Below are positions 12,396 through 24,621 of a stretch of DNA of 64,000 nt, one piece after another. Source of the DNA: Neurospora crassa OR74A (Eukaryota > Ascomycota > Sordariomycetes > Sordariales > Sordariaceae); NCBI RefSeq assembly GCF_000182925.2, contig NC_026505.1, forward strand, positions 2,046,001-2,110,000, written 5' to 3'. The position numbers and the translations under genes are program-made. The notes beneath the pieces are model-generated. The model was given only the letters and a program-made list of their open reading frames with translations, was not told where the DNA came from and ran no database searches. Within the stretch, counting starts at the first letter, position 1, and every line of letters starts with the position of its first letter.

Positions 12396-13220
12396 ATGCC
12401 TTCTTCTCAACCCATTCGCCGTGGAGCTCTTCGTGACTCCTGGCCGCCTACTCAGCTAAGAATCGACTATGGCGACTTTCACGATGTCGACCTATCCAAC
12501 ATCGACCAAGACCCCCTCACTTACTTCCTCACGCCCACACCTGCCGCCAATGCGGTTGACGACGACGACATGGATTTCGACATGGACTTTGACGCCGGCA
12601 TCGAGGACACCAAACGCCCAGCGCCCATCGTGAGAAGTGTTAGCCCATCCAGCCTCGACGGCCTCAGCCTCCCGCCCCCTCGGCCGCCAACACCACCCAA
12701 GTCGTCGACTCCCGAGCTCGAGTTTGATGGGTATCCTACGCCCGAGGACAAAGAGGATTACATGCACCTTGCAGCCGCTGCATTCGACTTGCCTGTTCTT
12801 CGCCTGAAGGACCTGACCAAGAAACCCAAGATGAGGTTTTCTTCGGGCCACAGTAACAGCAACAGCCGCCCAAACAGCAGACTGGACAACTACAGGGGTA
12901 CCTCTACGGCTGACTATGATTTGCCCCTGACGCCTCCCTCTCCATCTTATAGCCACTTCGCCAACCGGGGTCGGCCATTAACCCGGCCTGGTCCACGAAC
13001 GATGTTCAGACCATTCCGTCGGTCACCGCACTCTTGGCGTGAGCCTAGCCCGGATGTTTGGGCTATCGAGGAGGAGACGGATGAGGAGCTTCACGAAAGC
13101 GAGATGAGTGACGGCCATCACGCGGAGCAGAAGTATGCTGGTGCCAGGAACATTGAGTCACCGTCAACGGCTTCAAAGGGAAAGAAGAGGGTTCGGTTTG
13201 CGCTGCCCTTTGAGCAGTGA
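12396..13220 (+). CDS. Small acidic/proline-rich protein with C-terminal RVxF-type motif
   Basis: The 274-residue product is largely disordered. It has an N-terminal YGDFHDVDLSNID segment, an Asp-rich stretch (about residues 52-68), a proline-rich block (PPPRPPTPPKSSTPE near 93-108) and a segment EFDGYPTPEDKEDYMHLAAAAFDLP that may form a short helix. The extreme C-terminus reads GKKRVRFALPFEQ. Arg265-Val266-Arg267-Phe268 preceded by lysines fits the protein phosphatase 1 docking consensus (RVxF). That match is visible in the sequence; a PP1 role is inference. The family is unknown to me. The ATG at 12396 follows a TATA-like site by about 60 bp and no intron is needed. Confidence 0.75.
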   Translation: MPSSQPIRRGALRDSWPPTQLRIDYGDFHDVDLSNIDQDPLTYFLTPTPAANAVDDDDMDFDMDFDAGIEDTKRPAPIVRSVSPSSLDGLSLPPPRPPTPPKSSTPELEFDGYPTPEDKEDYMHLAAAAFDLPVLRLKDLTKKPKMRFSSGHSNSNSRPNSRLDNYRGTSTADYDLPLTPPSPSYSHFANRGRPLTRPGPRTMFRPFRRSPHSWREPSPDVWAIEEETDEELHESEMSDGHHAEQKYAGARNIESPSTASKGKKRVRFALPFEQ

Positions 13221-16200
13221 TTCACAGCTTGTGTTTGGATTGCATCATTTCGCTATCTCTACTTTGTACATTTCCTTCACATGGTCTAGGGTGGGAGGAT
13301 ATCATCATTTGCATTTGGAGGGCACATTAGCATTTTCTCATGGTTGGATAACGGCGTTGGTGGATTAGGTCCTGTTCCTATACCCTTCTGCACATTCGTT
13401 TCTGGAACTTTGCATCAGGGAAATCATTGGGCGACATCATGTACGGAGTACTGCATTACCTAGGTATCACAACAGGGTGGAATAAGAAGGAAGAGATGGG
13501 AGATGGCCATGGACTTTTCTGACATGCCAGCGGTATACCATAGTTGGCTAGTTATGTGGGTGTGAGTGACTGGCCAGGGTCTGTCTTTGTTTTCATAGGA
13601 GATGGGGCGGAGGACATACGAGTTAGATACTTACTTGAGGTTCACACCTCACGGCTTTCTGTTCTGCTCAAATTCAATGAATCAAGTACACCGTACTGAC
13701 GGATTTCTAACCTCCATGTGTCGATATTTACTGCATCGCTAGGACGTTCTTTCAATCTCCCCAAACATCTCTATAACTGAATTTGGAAATTCGAGTGCAC
13801 ACCACTATTTAAAAAGGTATCACCAGCTTGGAGATGAGCAGTGAGGACTTGCATAAAACGGCTCGCTGATGCAAAGCTAAAATGGGTTACATCCGCCTGA
13901 ACATAACGCCGCAGCTGCTTGTTTTTCACAGTCGCAGTTGCAATGAGTAATATCCACCATAAAGTATACATTGCACTGCCGTGCCGAGCGGACTATTACA
14001 GTCCGGGTTGGAACCCCAAATCTTGAATTTCTCATGACTTTGATTTGTCGGACCTTGTTTTTTTTTTTTTTCGCTATACTCGGGTCGGCTTAATTGTATA
14101 TCTCCCATCCATGGCGTTCGCTATAACACTTGAGCTCAGGATTTTAGCGAAGATTGGAAGATGACGGGAGGACTGTCGTGCTCAGTAAGAAAACTAATAC
14201 AGTATCGTCGTCGTGGTTGCCCTGCAGTTGCTGATGATGTCAGGTGCCAGAACCACAACCCACCCCCACCCTCAACACCCTAGAGGTATCTGCTGACAAG
14301 GGAAGGGACAAGGATGACCCACCATTGCGATTGTTAAGACTGCAGGGTGATTGACCATAGAAAACACTCCGAATATCCATCCAATACAGGGCACTGAACC
14401 ATTTATGTTTCAATTGCCTGGACAGACAAAACATCAAGACTCGGATACATAGGCTGGTTCAGTGCGGGTTGCTGGGCGTATTTGATAATTTGGTCACTCA
14501 GGCACTTACCGGGCACAGAAGCTTGGGCCACTGCACAGGTTCAACCGACATACCTAGAACGAAGAAGGGACGAACGAATTGTCGGAACTGTGTGTGCAGC
14601 GAAAACCGCCGCGCAGTGCCAGTGCGATTCACATTAATCCGAATTGAATACTACGTCCAATTCCCTCCCGTCCATTAACTTCGATTGGCTTTCACAAGGG
14701 ACTCAAGGGATTGTTGTTGACATGTTTGACTTTTTTTCCATGGCTGCTGTCTTGCGTTACTTGAATCTTGAATGGTCTCTTGGACAGCAGCGAGGGCGGA
14801 GATCAAGATGGAAGAAGGAACTAGTCTAGGTAGGTGAAGCAAAGTCAACTCTTTACGGACTGAAGCCGAACAAAGTGGAAGAAGCGCGCGATTGTAACGA
14901 AACTAATGCAGTGAATGACACCAGCCCCCACCAAGGCAGCCTACTCTTGGGAACCGCTCTAGTGCAAGTAATTGATTACCACTCAGCCAAGCTGCAGGAG
15001 AACGTGGTTTCCAACTTCCATGGAACCCGGTGGGGGGACTGGCAGAAGCAAGAAGTCGGAGGGAGAAATCGGTCGACACTGATAACATGGCCGGTGGATG
15101 CGCCAAAGTGAGCAAAGGGTGTGTGTGATGAAGGGTGGAACTGCCTGCACTCGCTTTTTCACTCTTCTTTGGAGAGCTGATTCGGATACTGATGGGTGTT
15201 CAATTGCTGATGTCCGCAGCAACCACTGCCATCAATTGATTGTTATTGGCGGCCACGGGAAAAAACGATAACCTCATCCTCAGCCACGCAGGGTGGTGGA
15301 TTGGTTACGGATTACGGATGTCTGAACGACCTCAGCAAAACAGAACTGAAGCTCAGCTGCTCCTCAAGCCCCTTCACCTACGCTCGCTCTTTTCCCGCAA
15401 CACGCGCGCCAGCCAGCCTCTGATTGATTGTCTGACAATACCTGGAGGTACCAATACCATTCATCAACATTCGTTGTTCTAAACCTGTTGCACCACAGCG
15501 GGCAGCTTTGCCCGTCGGCTACCTGCTCGCACAACCGAACCGCGTGGGCGACAGCTGACTCCCTCTCTACCTGAACAGCATACATACCCTTACCCTCGTT
15601 ACGTCTGTCACGCGGTTACCTTGACTCTTGTCTCTCTCTGCTCTATGGGATCTACACTACATAGCGTGTTGCGTGTGTCTTTGATTTCCAGAGAACTGGA
15701 AGCTATTACAGGGGCCAACCCAGAGCTCGAGCACCTGCAAACCTAAGGGAAGCCAGCCAGGGCTGAAGGTCAGACAGAGTTTTGCTACCACGCCGGGCTT
15801 TCTCTCCACCGCCTTTCGTCGCTTGTTCCTGGCGAGCCTGGATCCTGGAGACATCGACGGACTCCCTGAAACTCCACGCAGGGTGGGCGGCGGAGTTGGA
15901 AGCGCCTAGATCGGTGCAGCAGAAAACGCAAGAAATAGGAGCTAGACCTACTGTGGTCCATCACCGTTAGCCAGTGGGGCCCCTGTGGGCTCTTTCGATT
16001 CAACCCAAACCGGACGTCATCCCATTCACCAAGTGTGTGATTTATCCCTTCCTCTCTTCTCACAAAAGCACGGCAGCCGCGGCGGAAACGCGCCTTCAGA
16101 GAACCTGACTGCGCGCCTCGTCAACTCTTCCATGAAACTCCGGTAGCGCCCGTCAAGGCTCAAGGTTGTGTCTGGATCCTCAAAGCGGACCAGCATGCGG

Positions 16201-16312
16201 GCTCCCTAAGGTGAGCGAGCACCACTTGATGTGCCAATAAAGTCAACAGATGACATCTAGCGCAATCGACATGCACAAGCCGCTGACACTCCGCCCATGA
16301 CCGGTAGAAGAA
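13221..16312. other. Intergenic region, about 3.1 kb
   Basis: No gene can be supported. Short frames on both strands overlap each other. A poly-T run lies at about 14060-14072. The 3' part must hold the promoter of the large gene at 16313; no clear TATA box stands out. Confidence 0.5.
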
Positions 16313-19300
16313 ATGTCACCCCCAAAACCAAAACCCGACAAACCTCCATCACCACGGCCAAAGACCCCCAAGATCACGCCCACAAACTCCAAGAATGGCG
16401 CGCCGACAATTTCACCGACCAAATCGGCCACGGCGCTGGGAGCCACCACTCCCAAGAGTGTGCCGACACCTACCAACAGCGGCCTGTCACACCACAAGAA
16501 GAAGCCCGAGCTGAAGAAGCCCGAGCCGAGTCTTCTGGGTGATTTCCTACTCGGCCGACCATCCCCGCAGCGCGTAGCCGCACAGCGCTCAGCCTCGAAG
16601 CGACGAAAGACCATGTCCATGGATGCCCAGAATGTTCGAGAGGAGCTACGCCAAGAGATGCGCGCCGCTGCTGTACGGAAGCTACAACAACCTGGTGGCG
16701 TTCGCGATCGTGTCAAGGCATGGCAAAAGGCGTCGCAGGCGGCAGTCAAGGCCGAGGGCCTTCCTATTCCGGTCGCAGAAGATGCGCGAAGCGAACCGAC
16801 CGAATTCGCTGTCAACTTGAGCGGCGATGACGTGGACGAGGAAGACAGAATGAGGATCAAGTGGCGGCAGAAGCCCCCCAAGCAGAAGAAGCCAAAAATC
16901 GAGACGGTGGAACCCAAGGGTACGAGTGGGAGCGACAGCACTGCCAAGGAGAAGAATAAAGTGCTAGGGAGAATGGCCGACGACAGGCCCGATGTTATTA
17001 TCAAGGAGGCGCGACCAAGGCCCGGGTTGCCCAAGAAGAGGATCATAAGCGACGACCACTGGATGAAGAAGCAGCAAAAGGGAAAAGGGCTAGCAAAAAG
17101 TCCGGTACCCGAAGCAGGCCAACCCATACCGAAAGACTTTCTCAAACGAACGGCGCAAAATCCCTCGGTACAAAAGAAGATTAGAGATTGGGCTCAGAGG
17201 GTAGAGCTCCCGCCGCCCCCACCACCTGTTGCCCGGCGCCCGACGGTCAAGACATATCGCCATGCCAAAACCGGTGAGACGGTCACGGTTGAGGTAGACG
17301 AGGACGACGATCATCACCGTGGGGCACTGTCGGAACCAGATATGCCGCGTAGGAAGCGTTCATCGTCTGGTGAAAGTAGGAGGTCAAGCTCAAACCCAAG
17401 GACGCAACAGTGTCCACCCAATGATGGAATTAGGGTGCGTTCCCTACAGAAACGGGGCTCCAATGATGATGGAATTAGGATTAGCCCAGTAAAGCCCGCC
17501 CGCTCACTGCCAGACGATGGCATTAAAGTTCGCCCGGGTCCTCCTGTCTCTGCCGACAGCAGCAGCAGGTCCATTTCTACAGTTAGTCCCTCCTCTTCGT
17601 CCGGGCGGACACCGAGCGATCGGTCCGGTAGCAGAACACCGCCCAGAGGAGCTTCACCTCCTCCAAGAAGAGCCTCAACTCCGCCGCGAAGAGCTTCGAC
17701 CCCGCTTAGAAAAGCATCGACTCCCAAGCCAAGAGCGCGTAGTGATCACTCGGCTGCTTCTGACGATGTGATAGAAGTCATCGTTGAACCTGAAAGCGAA
17801 GTGTCATCAAAGAGGAGCCCCAGTCCTCCGCCGAAGAGAAGGCTAAGAAGCCCTCCACCTCCAAAGAGGAAGCTGCCAAGAAGAAGGGGTTCCCGTGGAG
17901 GTGCGCGAAGAAAACCGAAGCGAAGAAGTCCTAGCCCACCAACTACAGCCACGCAAACAGAAACTACAACGGATGACAGGCGACCGGGCGCTGACAAACC
18001 AATGCCAACTCCTAGGAATAATGGTGGATCATCCGGAGAGGATTCTGACCGGCGCCCACCAACTGCTGCTGGCATTGATGATTTAGCAGAGATTCCATTC
18101 GGCTTTTCGGCGTTTAGCGAACTGGAACTCCCCTTGAGGGGTCATACCCAAAGAACACACGCCCGCCAAAGTGCGAAACCTAAGCCGAAACCTCAGAGAA
18201 ATGAAAGCCTCAAACTAGTACCGAATGTCCTCAAAAAGGTTATGACCGGCGCCATGGAGAAGATGCAGGAGATGGCGGAACCGCCGAGGCCTCCCCCTAC
18301 GGGGAACAAGCCCGCTAGAATCGAATCTTGGTTGAACAACACGGTTGACCCCTTCGTAGAGGGTATGCCGAACTTACCACCAGTTGTTGCCCCCGAACCC
18401 CTGCGAGTCTCGACCCCTGAGCGCAATTCCAAGGAGAAGTTGGTCGACAGAGATCTACCAGCTCATAGGGAACGGGCCCCCGAGCGTAACTCGAAGGAGA
18501 AGCTGGTCGATACAGATGTGTCGACCCACAAGGCACGGACTCCCGAGATTTCTAAGCGCGCTTCGGCAGAGCTGCCGCGCAGGAAAGAAAGACCTCAGAC
18601 TCCGGTAACCCATGAAGAGCTACGGAAGACTTCAACACGATCGGATGATAGCGAAGTAACTCCCAAGAGGAGAAAGAGTCCTACAACTACCCCTGATTCG
18701 GCGGCGGGGCTGAAACGACGCTCGACTCCTAGGAGCCCAACATTACCGCGAAGGAGCAGTGGTTCCGTAAAGAAGCCCTTTCGGGATGTGTTGAAGGAGG
18801 CCTTCAAGGGCGAATCCAGTGCGCACAAAATAGCACCCATGGTATATCCCAGCTGCGAGACGGACGTTGAATCTGAACCAGAAACCGAGCATGACTTGGA
18901 GTCCAGGAGAAGCCCACCGCAGCAGCGCTCTCCTGACTCATACAAGAGAAGATCAGCATCTCCTGATCGCCCTTCCAGAGCCGATTCCTATTCTTCGTCA
19001 GAACCTAGCACACGGGGGCCCTCGCGCAGAAGACGACCAACGAGTGACTTGCATGATCTATCCACCATACTATCTGAGGACTCCCGCGAATATCAGGAAC
19101 CATATGGCAAGAAGGATACGGATAGCGTCTCCACTGTTTCCCAATCCACCGTAACACAGGCACCCGAAGAGGCGTTCGGCCAGCCGACACCCCTCACCAG
19201 AGAAGCGAGTCAACAGTCACAAACCTCTCAAATATCCCGCAAGTCTGGCAGCTTGAAGCGCCGACTTACTACTAAGCACTCTGATTTGGTATCAGTGCTC

Positions 19301-22300
19301 TCACTTCCTGACGATGGCCAGCTGGTCCCACCCAGCCGCTCAAGGAGCATCAAGGCCTCGCGCAGTCTTCATAGAAAGCCTAGCAAGGCTAACGACAGTA
19401 GGGTCAATGATCTGCTAGAGGAGTTTGCCGATGATGAGCACTTCTATCATCGAGAACTCAAGACCTTGGTCGACGGTGTCGTCCCCGTGCTCTTGAACGA
19501 GTTTGTCCATGGAGACAATGTGGACGATGCCGATCGCAAAACAGACAGCATGGCCAAGGCTGTGGTAAATATGGGTGTCGCTCTCGAGAAGTTGTGGACT
19601 TACCACAAGCGCGCGCCCCTGCATGATATTCGGAGGCTTCTTGAATGGCTCGAAGCCGTCTCGCCGGTTTATAACAACTACCTTGACGTGTGGCGATTGG
19701 GATTCCAGGATCTCATTGTCAACCTCGCACCGCCGAGCGGGAAGATCGACGAGAATGACTCCCTCCTGAATGCGCTACCTCGCAATGAGGATGGCGACGT
19801 GCTCAGCTACAACGGTGAGCGGGTAGATGTTGCGTACTTGTTGAAGCGGCCCCTGATCCGAATAAAGTGGATGTACAAGTTTCTCCGGGTTAGTTCCACT
19901 TGCACTACCATTGTCACCGCTAGCTTGGCGTGAACTGTCACTAACATGAGCGGTGTGTATGTAGGCGGCTGTTATGGTGATCAAGACTCCGGAAACTGAA
20001 GACTTGCTCAAATTGTACGGCAACCTCCAGGAGAAGGCCCGAACACGGCATCGTGAAGAGTTCGCTCGCATGACCGATGAGGACGCCAACAACACCGACA
20101 CAACACGCGCCAGAGACCTTCGCAACCTACGACCGCTGGACAACGTTCGGATCGATCCGAGCAGACAAGTGGCAGCTAAAGACTCCTTTGAGATGGACCT
20201 TGAACACTCGAGCGGCCAACGACTTGAATGCCAAGTTGAACTCATGCACCGAGATAGGGTCAACGTTCCTTCTGACATGGGGGATATCCTCATCCGTGAC
20301 ATCAGCAACAAGGCTAAGCCATGGCTGCTTTTCCCACCTGTTCCAAGGCAGTACATCTCGGCAAGAAAAGGCGAGAGTCCCAGGAGCATGATTGTCATGA
20401 TCCGCGGTAGACATAACGGCGACGAGTGGTATGAGCTGATCAAGCTGTCCACTACCGAAGAGGTCCAGATTACGGACTGGCTGGGAATTTTGGGTAGCGA
20501 CCCCATGCCTCCCCTCTCACGACCTAAGCCGCCGATGAGCATGAGCCTTATTCACGTCAGCTCACCAAAAGCGGACGACCTCGACGTCCCGATTGGTGAA
20601 CCTAGCGTTATCGGCTCGTATGATGATGAATTCAGGACGCCTAGCCGATACCACAAGCGGCAAGCCAGCGCTCCGGTCACCTCCTACCCGGCTCCCAACA
20701 AACACATTCCGTACAGCGAATCTGTGGATATCTTCAGATCTCAGCCCATTACCCCTGCCTACGGAATCGAATCTGTGCCTATTCCTCGGCCCCTCAACAT
20801 CAAAGGTTCAGCTGTTGTGCAACCTCCGGTGGAGCTTGCTCCTACGACCCGGGTGAAGAGGCGCACATCCTCTCCTCTCAAGCACGAATATCACCCATCC
20901 GACATCGACTCTGAGACTGAAGAATCCGCCCGCAGTGACTCGGAGTCGTCATCATCCTCCAGTGACGAGTTGGACGAAGATGATGTTCCGGATACGATCC
21001 CGGGTTACAGCCTCAAGCAACCCTTGCCTCAGATTGTTGAAGAATCCGTTGTCTCAGAAAACACCATAGCGCCATCACAATCAGCTTCTCAGGTTGGAGC
21101 ACCTCAGCCAGGGCAGCAAACCCCGCAAGAGAGGACTGTGCAGAGGTTTGTTGCATCAGTCTCGTACTGGTCCAACAGAAAGGGTATCTGGAGGGAGATC
21201 AACACTGAACCGTCGCGCATCCTGGTCTTCCCCGGAAGTATGGAGGTACACATGCTCCAGGAAACCCCAGGGAACAAACAGGCGTACCCTCTGCAGACCT
21301 CTGGCACGTCCGAGGTCGACATGGCGAACAGAGAGGCTGGAGGCATTGTCCCTCTAATCTGCCTCGTCCTCACCCCAGTGGTCATGATCCGCCGTAGTAC
21401 GGCGCTTGACCTCGAGGTCCGCAGCCGCGTATCTCCTGAGTCTCGCCTGAGCAGCATCGATAGCGGCATGTTCCGCTTTCGCGCCGCGAGCCAGGATGAA
21501 GCGAAGGCCCTTTACGAGGCGGTGCACCAAAGCCGGCTGAACAATGCTAGGTACATTCAGCTTGCCGAGGAGGCACGCGTCCGTTCTTTTGGGCAACAAA
21601 CACAGAACGATGCTGGCGCCGGTAGCGCCGACGGCACTGAAACCTCCAGCCGTCGAAAGAGCATGAGCATCTTTGGCCGCAAGAACAGTTATCGCGCATC
21701 CACTCGCGCGCCCAGCCAGCACAGCAGTGCGACAACTAGCGTTTCGGCTAAAAGCTTCTTGCGCCGCTTACTCGGCGGCGAGAACACGTCGTTCAACATC
21801 GGCAAGTCCACCGTCGACAAGCAATCCCGCCCTGGCTCCATCGCCGGAAGCGGTGGTGCCCACGGCGGCGGCGGCAGCGGCAGCCTGTACTCAAGCGGCT
21901 ACTCCTCTGGCACCGGCGGTAATGACTCCTCAACCCCGCCGCGGAGCGCATCCGGCTCCGGCAGCCAGTCCCCCAGCCGCTGGAGCATTGGCCTGGCCAA
22001 GCCGTTCACTCCGGGCCAACCGCTCGAAATCCGCTGCCACTTGAACGTGCAGAACAACCGCTGGGCTGACAAGGGTGACTGCATCCTGCACATTGGCCGT
22101 CCTCCCCCGGGCGTACGCCAGGAGCTATCGCTATACCACGGCCTAGAGAAACGCATCATCGTGACACACGCCACCAAGAAGGTTTCCGACAAGCCACTGA
22201 TCTTGTTAGATGCCGTGCTGGGATCCAAATCCTTCAGCATGCTGGGAACAAAGGGCATCATGTGCAGCGTCTGGGAGAACCTGCGAGACGAGGAAGGAAA

Positions 22301-22433
22301 CGTCGGTCTAGCACCCCGCACGGGAAGGGTCGCTGGCAAGGTGACCAAGTGGTGCTTCCAATGCAAGAGCGTGCAGCAGGCCAACTGGGTCTTTGGCATG
22401 GTCACGAGCGAGGTGGAGGGGTTGCTGCTCTAG
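16313..22433 (+). CDS. Large DH/PH-like (RhoGEF-like) scaffold protein
   Basis: Two exons, 16313-19888 and 19965-22433, encode 2014 residues. The 76-bp intron has donor GTTAGT, branch CACTAAC and acceptor GTAG, and joins KFLR to AAVMVIK in phase 0. The first ~1000 residues are disordered and rich in Pro, Ser, Arg and Lys. They include a threefold DDGIRVR-like repeat (about nt 17420-17540), RRAST-type repeats and a duplicated ERNSKEKLVD unit (about nt 18415-18545). Residues about 1031-1245 look like a divergent DH helical domain: VNDLLEEFADDEHFYHRELK as the first helix, LLKRPLIRIKWMYKFLR as the conserved third region. It is followed by a PH-like region (about 1251-1365), a second PH-like region (about 1587-1735) and a C-terminal beta-rich domain (about 1871-2014) that ends in a helix QANWVFGMV. 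A membrane-cortex Rho-signalling scaffold is plausible but inferred; exchange activity is unproven because the DH match is weak. Confidence 0.8.
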
Positions 22434-22745
22434 GCGATGCATCATCCCCCGAACCTGAATCTGGATCTGAATATGAATTTGGAGCCCGTCTTGGAAGATA
22501 TGATGGAAGAGAGCAGTAGTGGAAGTGAAAGTGGAGGCGGCGGGTGTAGTAGTAACGGCAGTGGTACCGAGAGGTATTTTGGCTACATGCCAATTCCATC
22601 GCCACAGGTGGTGCGGGATGAAAGGAGGAAACAAATGTGGAAGAGGAAACTGGATGAAAGTCCGGAAGGGAGGCGGCGGAGGGAGAAGAGAGCCGAGGAG
22701 AGGCTGGTCAGGTTGATGACGATGTCTTCTGCCGGCGCCGCGTAG
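22434..22745 (+). other. In-frame open region directly after the scaffold gene's stop codon
   Basis: After the TAG at 22431-22433 the same frame continues as GCG ATG and stays open for 103 codons to a TAG at 22743-22745. The encoded sequence has an acidic/Ser/Gly-rich first half, a short motif YFGYMPIPSPQVV and a strongly basic predicted helix (KRKLDESPEGRRRREKRAEE). It might be 3' UTR that is open by chance, a C-terminal extension reached by readthrough or alternative splicing, or a small downstream ORF. No convincing intron that would remove the stop was seen. Confidence 0.4.
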
Positions 22746-23454
22746 TGCAGTGCAGCACTGCAGCTGGCGACGCAGATTTTGTGATGGGAGTTTTGGTTGG
22801 GTTGGCATGCACCACATCAAGTGCAACTGACTGACTGGTGTCTTGCAGGCGTGTGAGTTCACGCATTTGTGTTGGGTTTTGACTGTTTATGTTTCTTTTT
22901 TTATGTTTCTATAGCCTGCACGGCTTCTTATACCCCCCATACATATTCTTATACCTATATCCCTCCCTCACTATATGGTTTCAGCGAACTGAGCCTCAGG
23001 GAGGGTTTTCTTATTCGTTAATTACTATTTTCCATTTGCGAAGCATTCGTCTTTCCTCTGTTCATATCATCGTGATAGCAGATTTTCTCATCCCTCAAGA
23101 AATCCTGCTGTTTGGTTGGTTTTCGGGCCTAAACACACTAAATAGAGTTTCTGGTTCTGAGGCATATGATATATATACACGTCATGTCAGAGATATCTTT
23201 CCAAGTTCGAACCGACATCCTCCACTTAAATAATGGTCTAGGAGACAGACCTCCCCCTCTCCCCTTCTTTTATTTTGCTCTTTTATTGTTTTCCCCTCAT
23301 TTCCACCTCTTCACCTCCCCTAATCTCTCCGTAAAGTCTTTAGATAGGCCTCGTTTCCTCCTTCCGAGTCAGATACAGAAGTTCATGACCACAACTATGT
23401 AACGGCAAGAATCTTTCTCACACTCTCTTCTTCCCTGTCGCGGTTACTGATATC
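22746..23454. other. Intergenic region, 3' of scaffold gene
   Basis: It is AT-richer than the coding DNA and probably contains the 3' end of the preceding transcript. No gene is supported. Two plus-strand frames (22889-23233, 23166-23402) are hydrophobic or random-looking and overlap. Confidence 0.45.
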
Positions 23455-23659
23455 AGGAAGGAAGGAAGGAAGGAAGGAAGGAAGGAAGGAAGGAAGGAAG
23501 GAAGGAAGGAAGGAAGGAAGGAAGGAAGGAAGGAAGGAAGGAAGGAAGGAAGGAAGGAAGGAAGGAAGGAAGGAAGGAAGGAAGGAAGGAAGGAAGGAAG
23601 GAAGGAAGGAAGGAAGGAAGGAAGGAAGGAAGGAAGGAAGGAAGGAAGGAAGGAAGGAA
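23455..23659. repeat. Perfect (AAGG)n tetranucleotide microsatellite, about 51 units
   Basis: An uninterrupted run of GGAA/AAGG units spans 205 bp with no mismatch that I can see. It ends at GGAATGATATC. It lies about 1 kb beyond the end of the large scaffold gene and 1.7 kb from the convergent Zn-cluster gene. The strand is purine-only, so neither strand contains CpA. Confidence 0.98.
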
Positions 23660-24621
23660 TGATATCTACCTACCTACGTATGATGCGTAAAGCTGGTATC
23701 CGGAGTATGAGTGGTAGAGTCTGGACTCGTACTATGAAATGGAGGGGGAAAAAAGACGAAGAAAAAAGAAGGGAAAAAGAAAAAGATGGCAGTCATGGCA
23801 ATCGATGACTACATCTCGATGCTAACCCGAAGTGATTGATCCTGGACAATCAATAGTCATGTCCGTCAGCGAATACCATCTTTTTTTTTTTTTTCAAGAC
23901 GGGGCAAAAATGTGATTGAGGGTAGAACAAATAGTCAGTTTCGAAACAACTCAGCTATTGTGATAAAACGATGATTATGATTAAGTAACAACAGACCCTA
24001 TGAGATCTTGTTTAACCATCTTGTCCTGGTCGTCCTCACCTTCTCTTCTGCAACGCCAGCCAGAGAAATGTCAACATAGTCCACTTAGAGGTAGTACATA
24101 CAGTCGACCCTGGATCGATCAACACCATCAAAGTTAAAGGCCACGTTAACACCCAGCACATTCATTAATAAGGACCAGCTCAGCTTACTTGTACACCGCT
24201 CAAGAAAATATTGCAGACCAACAAAAGATCCTGTCTCTTTCTTTTCGCTTCATTCACTTCGAAATACTACATTTCTTCTTCTCCATCTGCAAAACTCATC
24301 ATCCGTCGCCTATCATATCATCCTCCACCCCCTCTTCCCAGAACCTCTCATATCCACAAAATAGTATTATTATCGATCGAGTCGAGGTGTAATAACAACC
24401 TCACTCAAGGGATGTCAAAGCAAAACAAACGCCGCCCAATGCAAACCTGTAGCACCGCTGACGGTGCTAAGGATTCAAGAACCAATTACCAAAAATGCCA
24501 CGCTTTTTTTTCCAGAGAGCCCAAGATCAGACACATCAATGTGCTGCCTTATCTCTCAAAACAAACTACCAGTCCCTGTCCAGAGAGGACCAAAAAAAAC
24601 CATTATCAACAGTCGCTTTGC
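23660..24621. other. Intergenic region between microsatellite and degenerate repeats
   Basis: It contains A/G-rich stretches just after the microsatellite (about 23745-23790), a poly-T run near 23881-23894 and AT-rich sequence. Open frames at 24189-24636 overlap each other and show no motif. Confidence 0.45.

Noticed and set aside
13981-14025. Sequence resembling a tRNA T-arm (CCGGGTTGGAACCCC)
   Set aside because: The loop lacks the TTCRA pattern and no acceptor, D-arm or anticodon stem can be drawn around it.
16243-17145. 300-codon minus-strand frame
   Set aside because: It lies antisense to the disordered head of the scaffold gene; the biased codon use of that gene opens the reverse frame.
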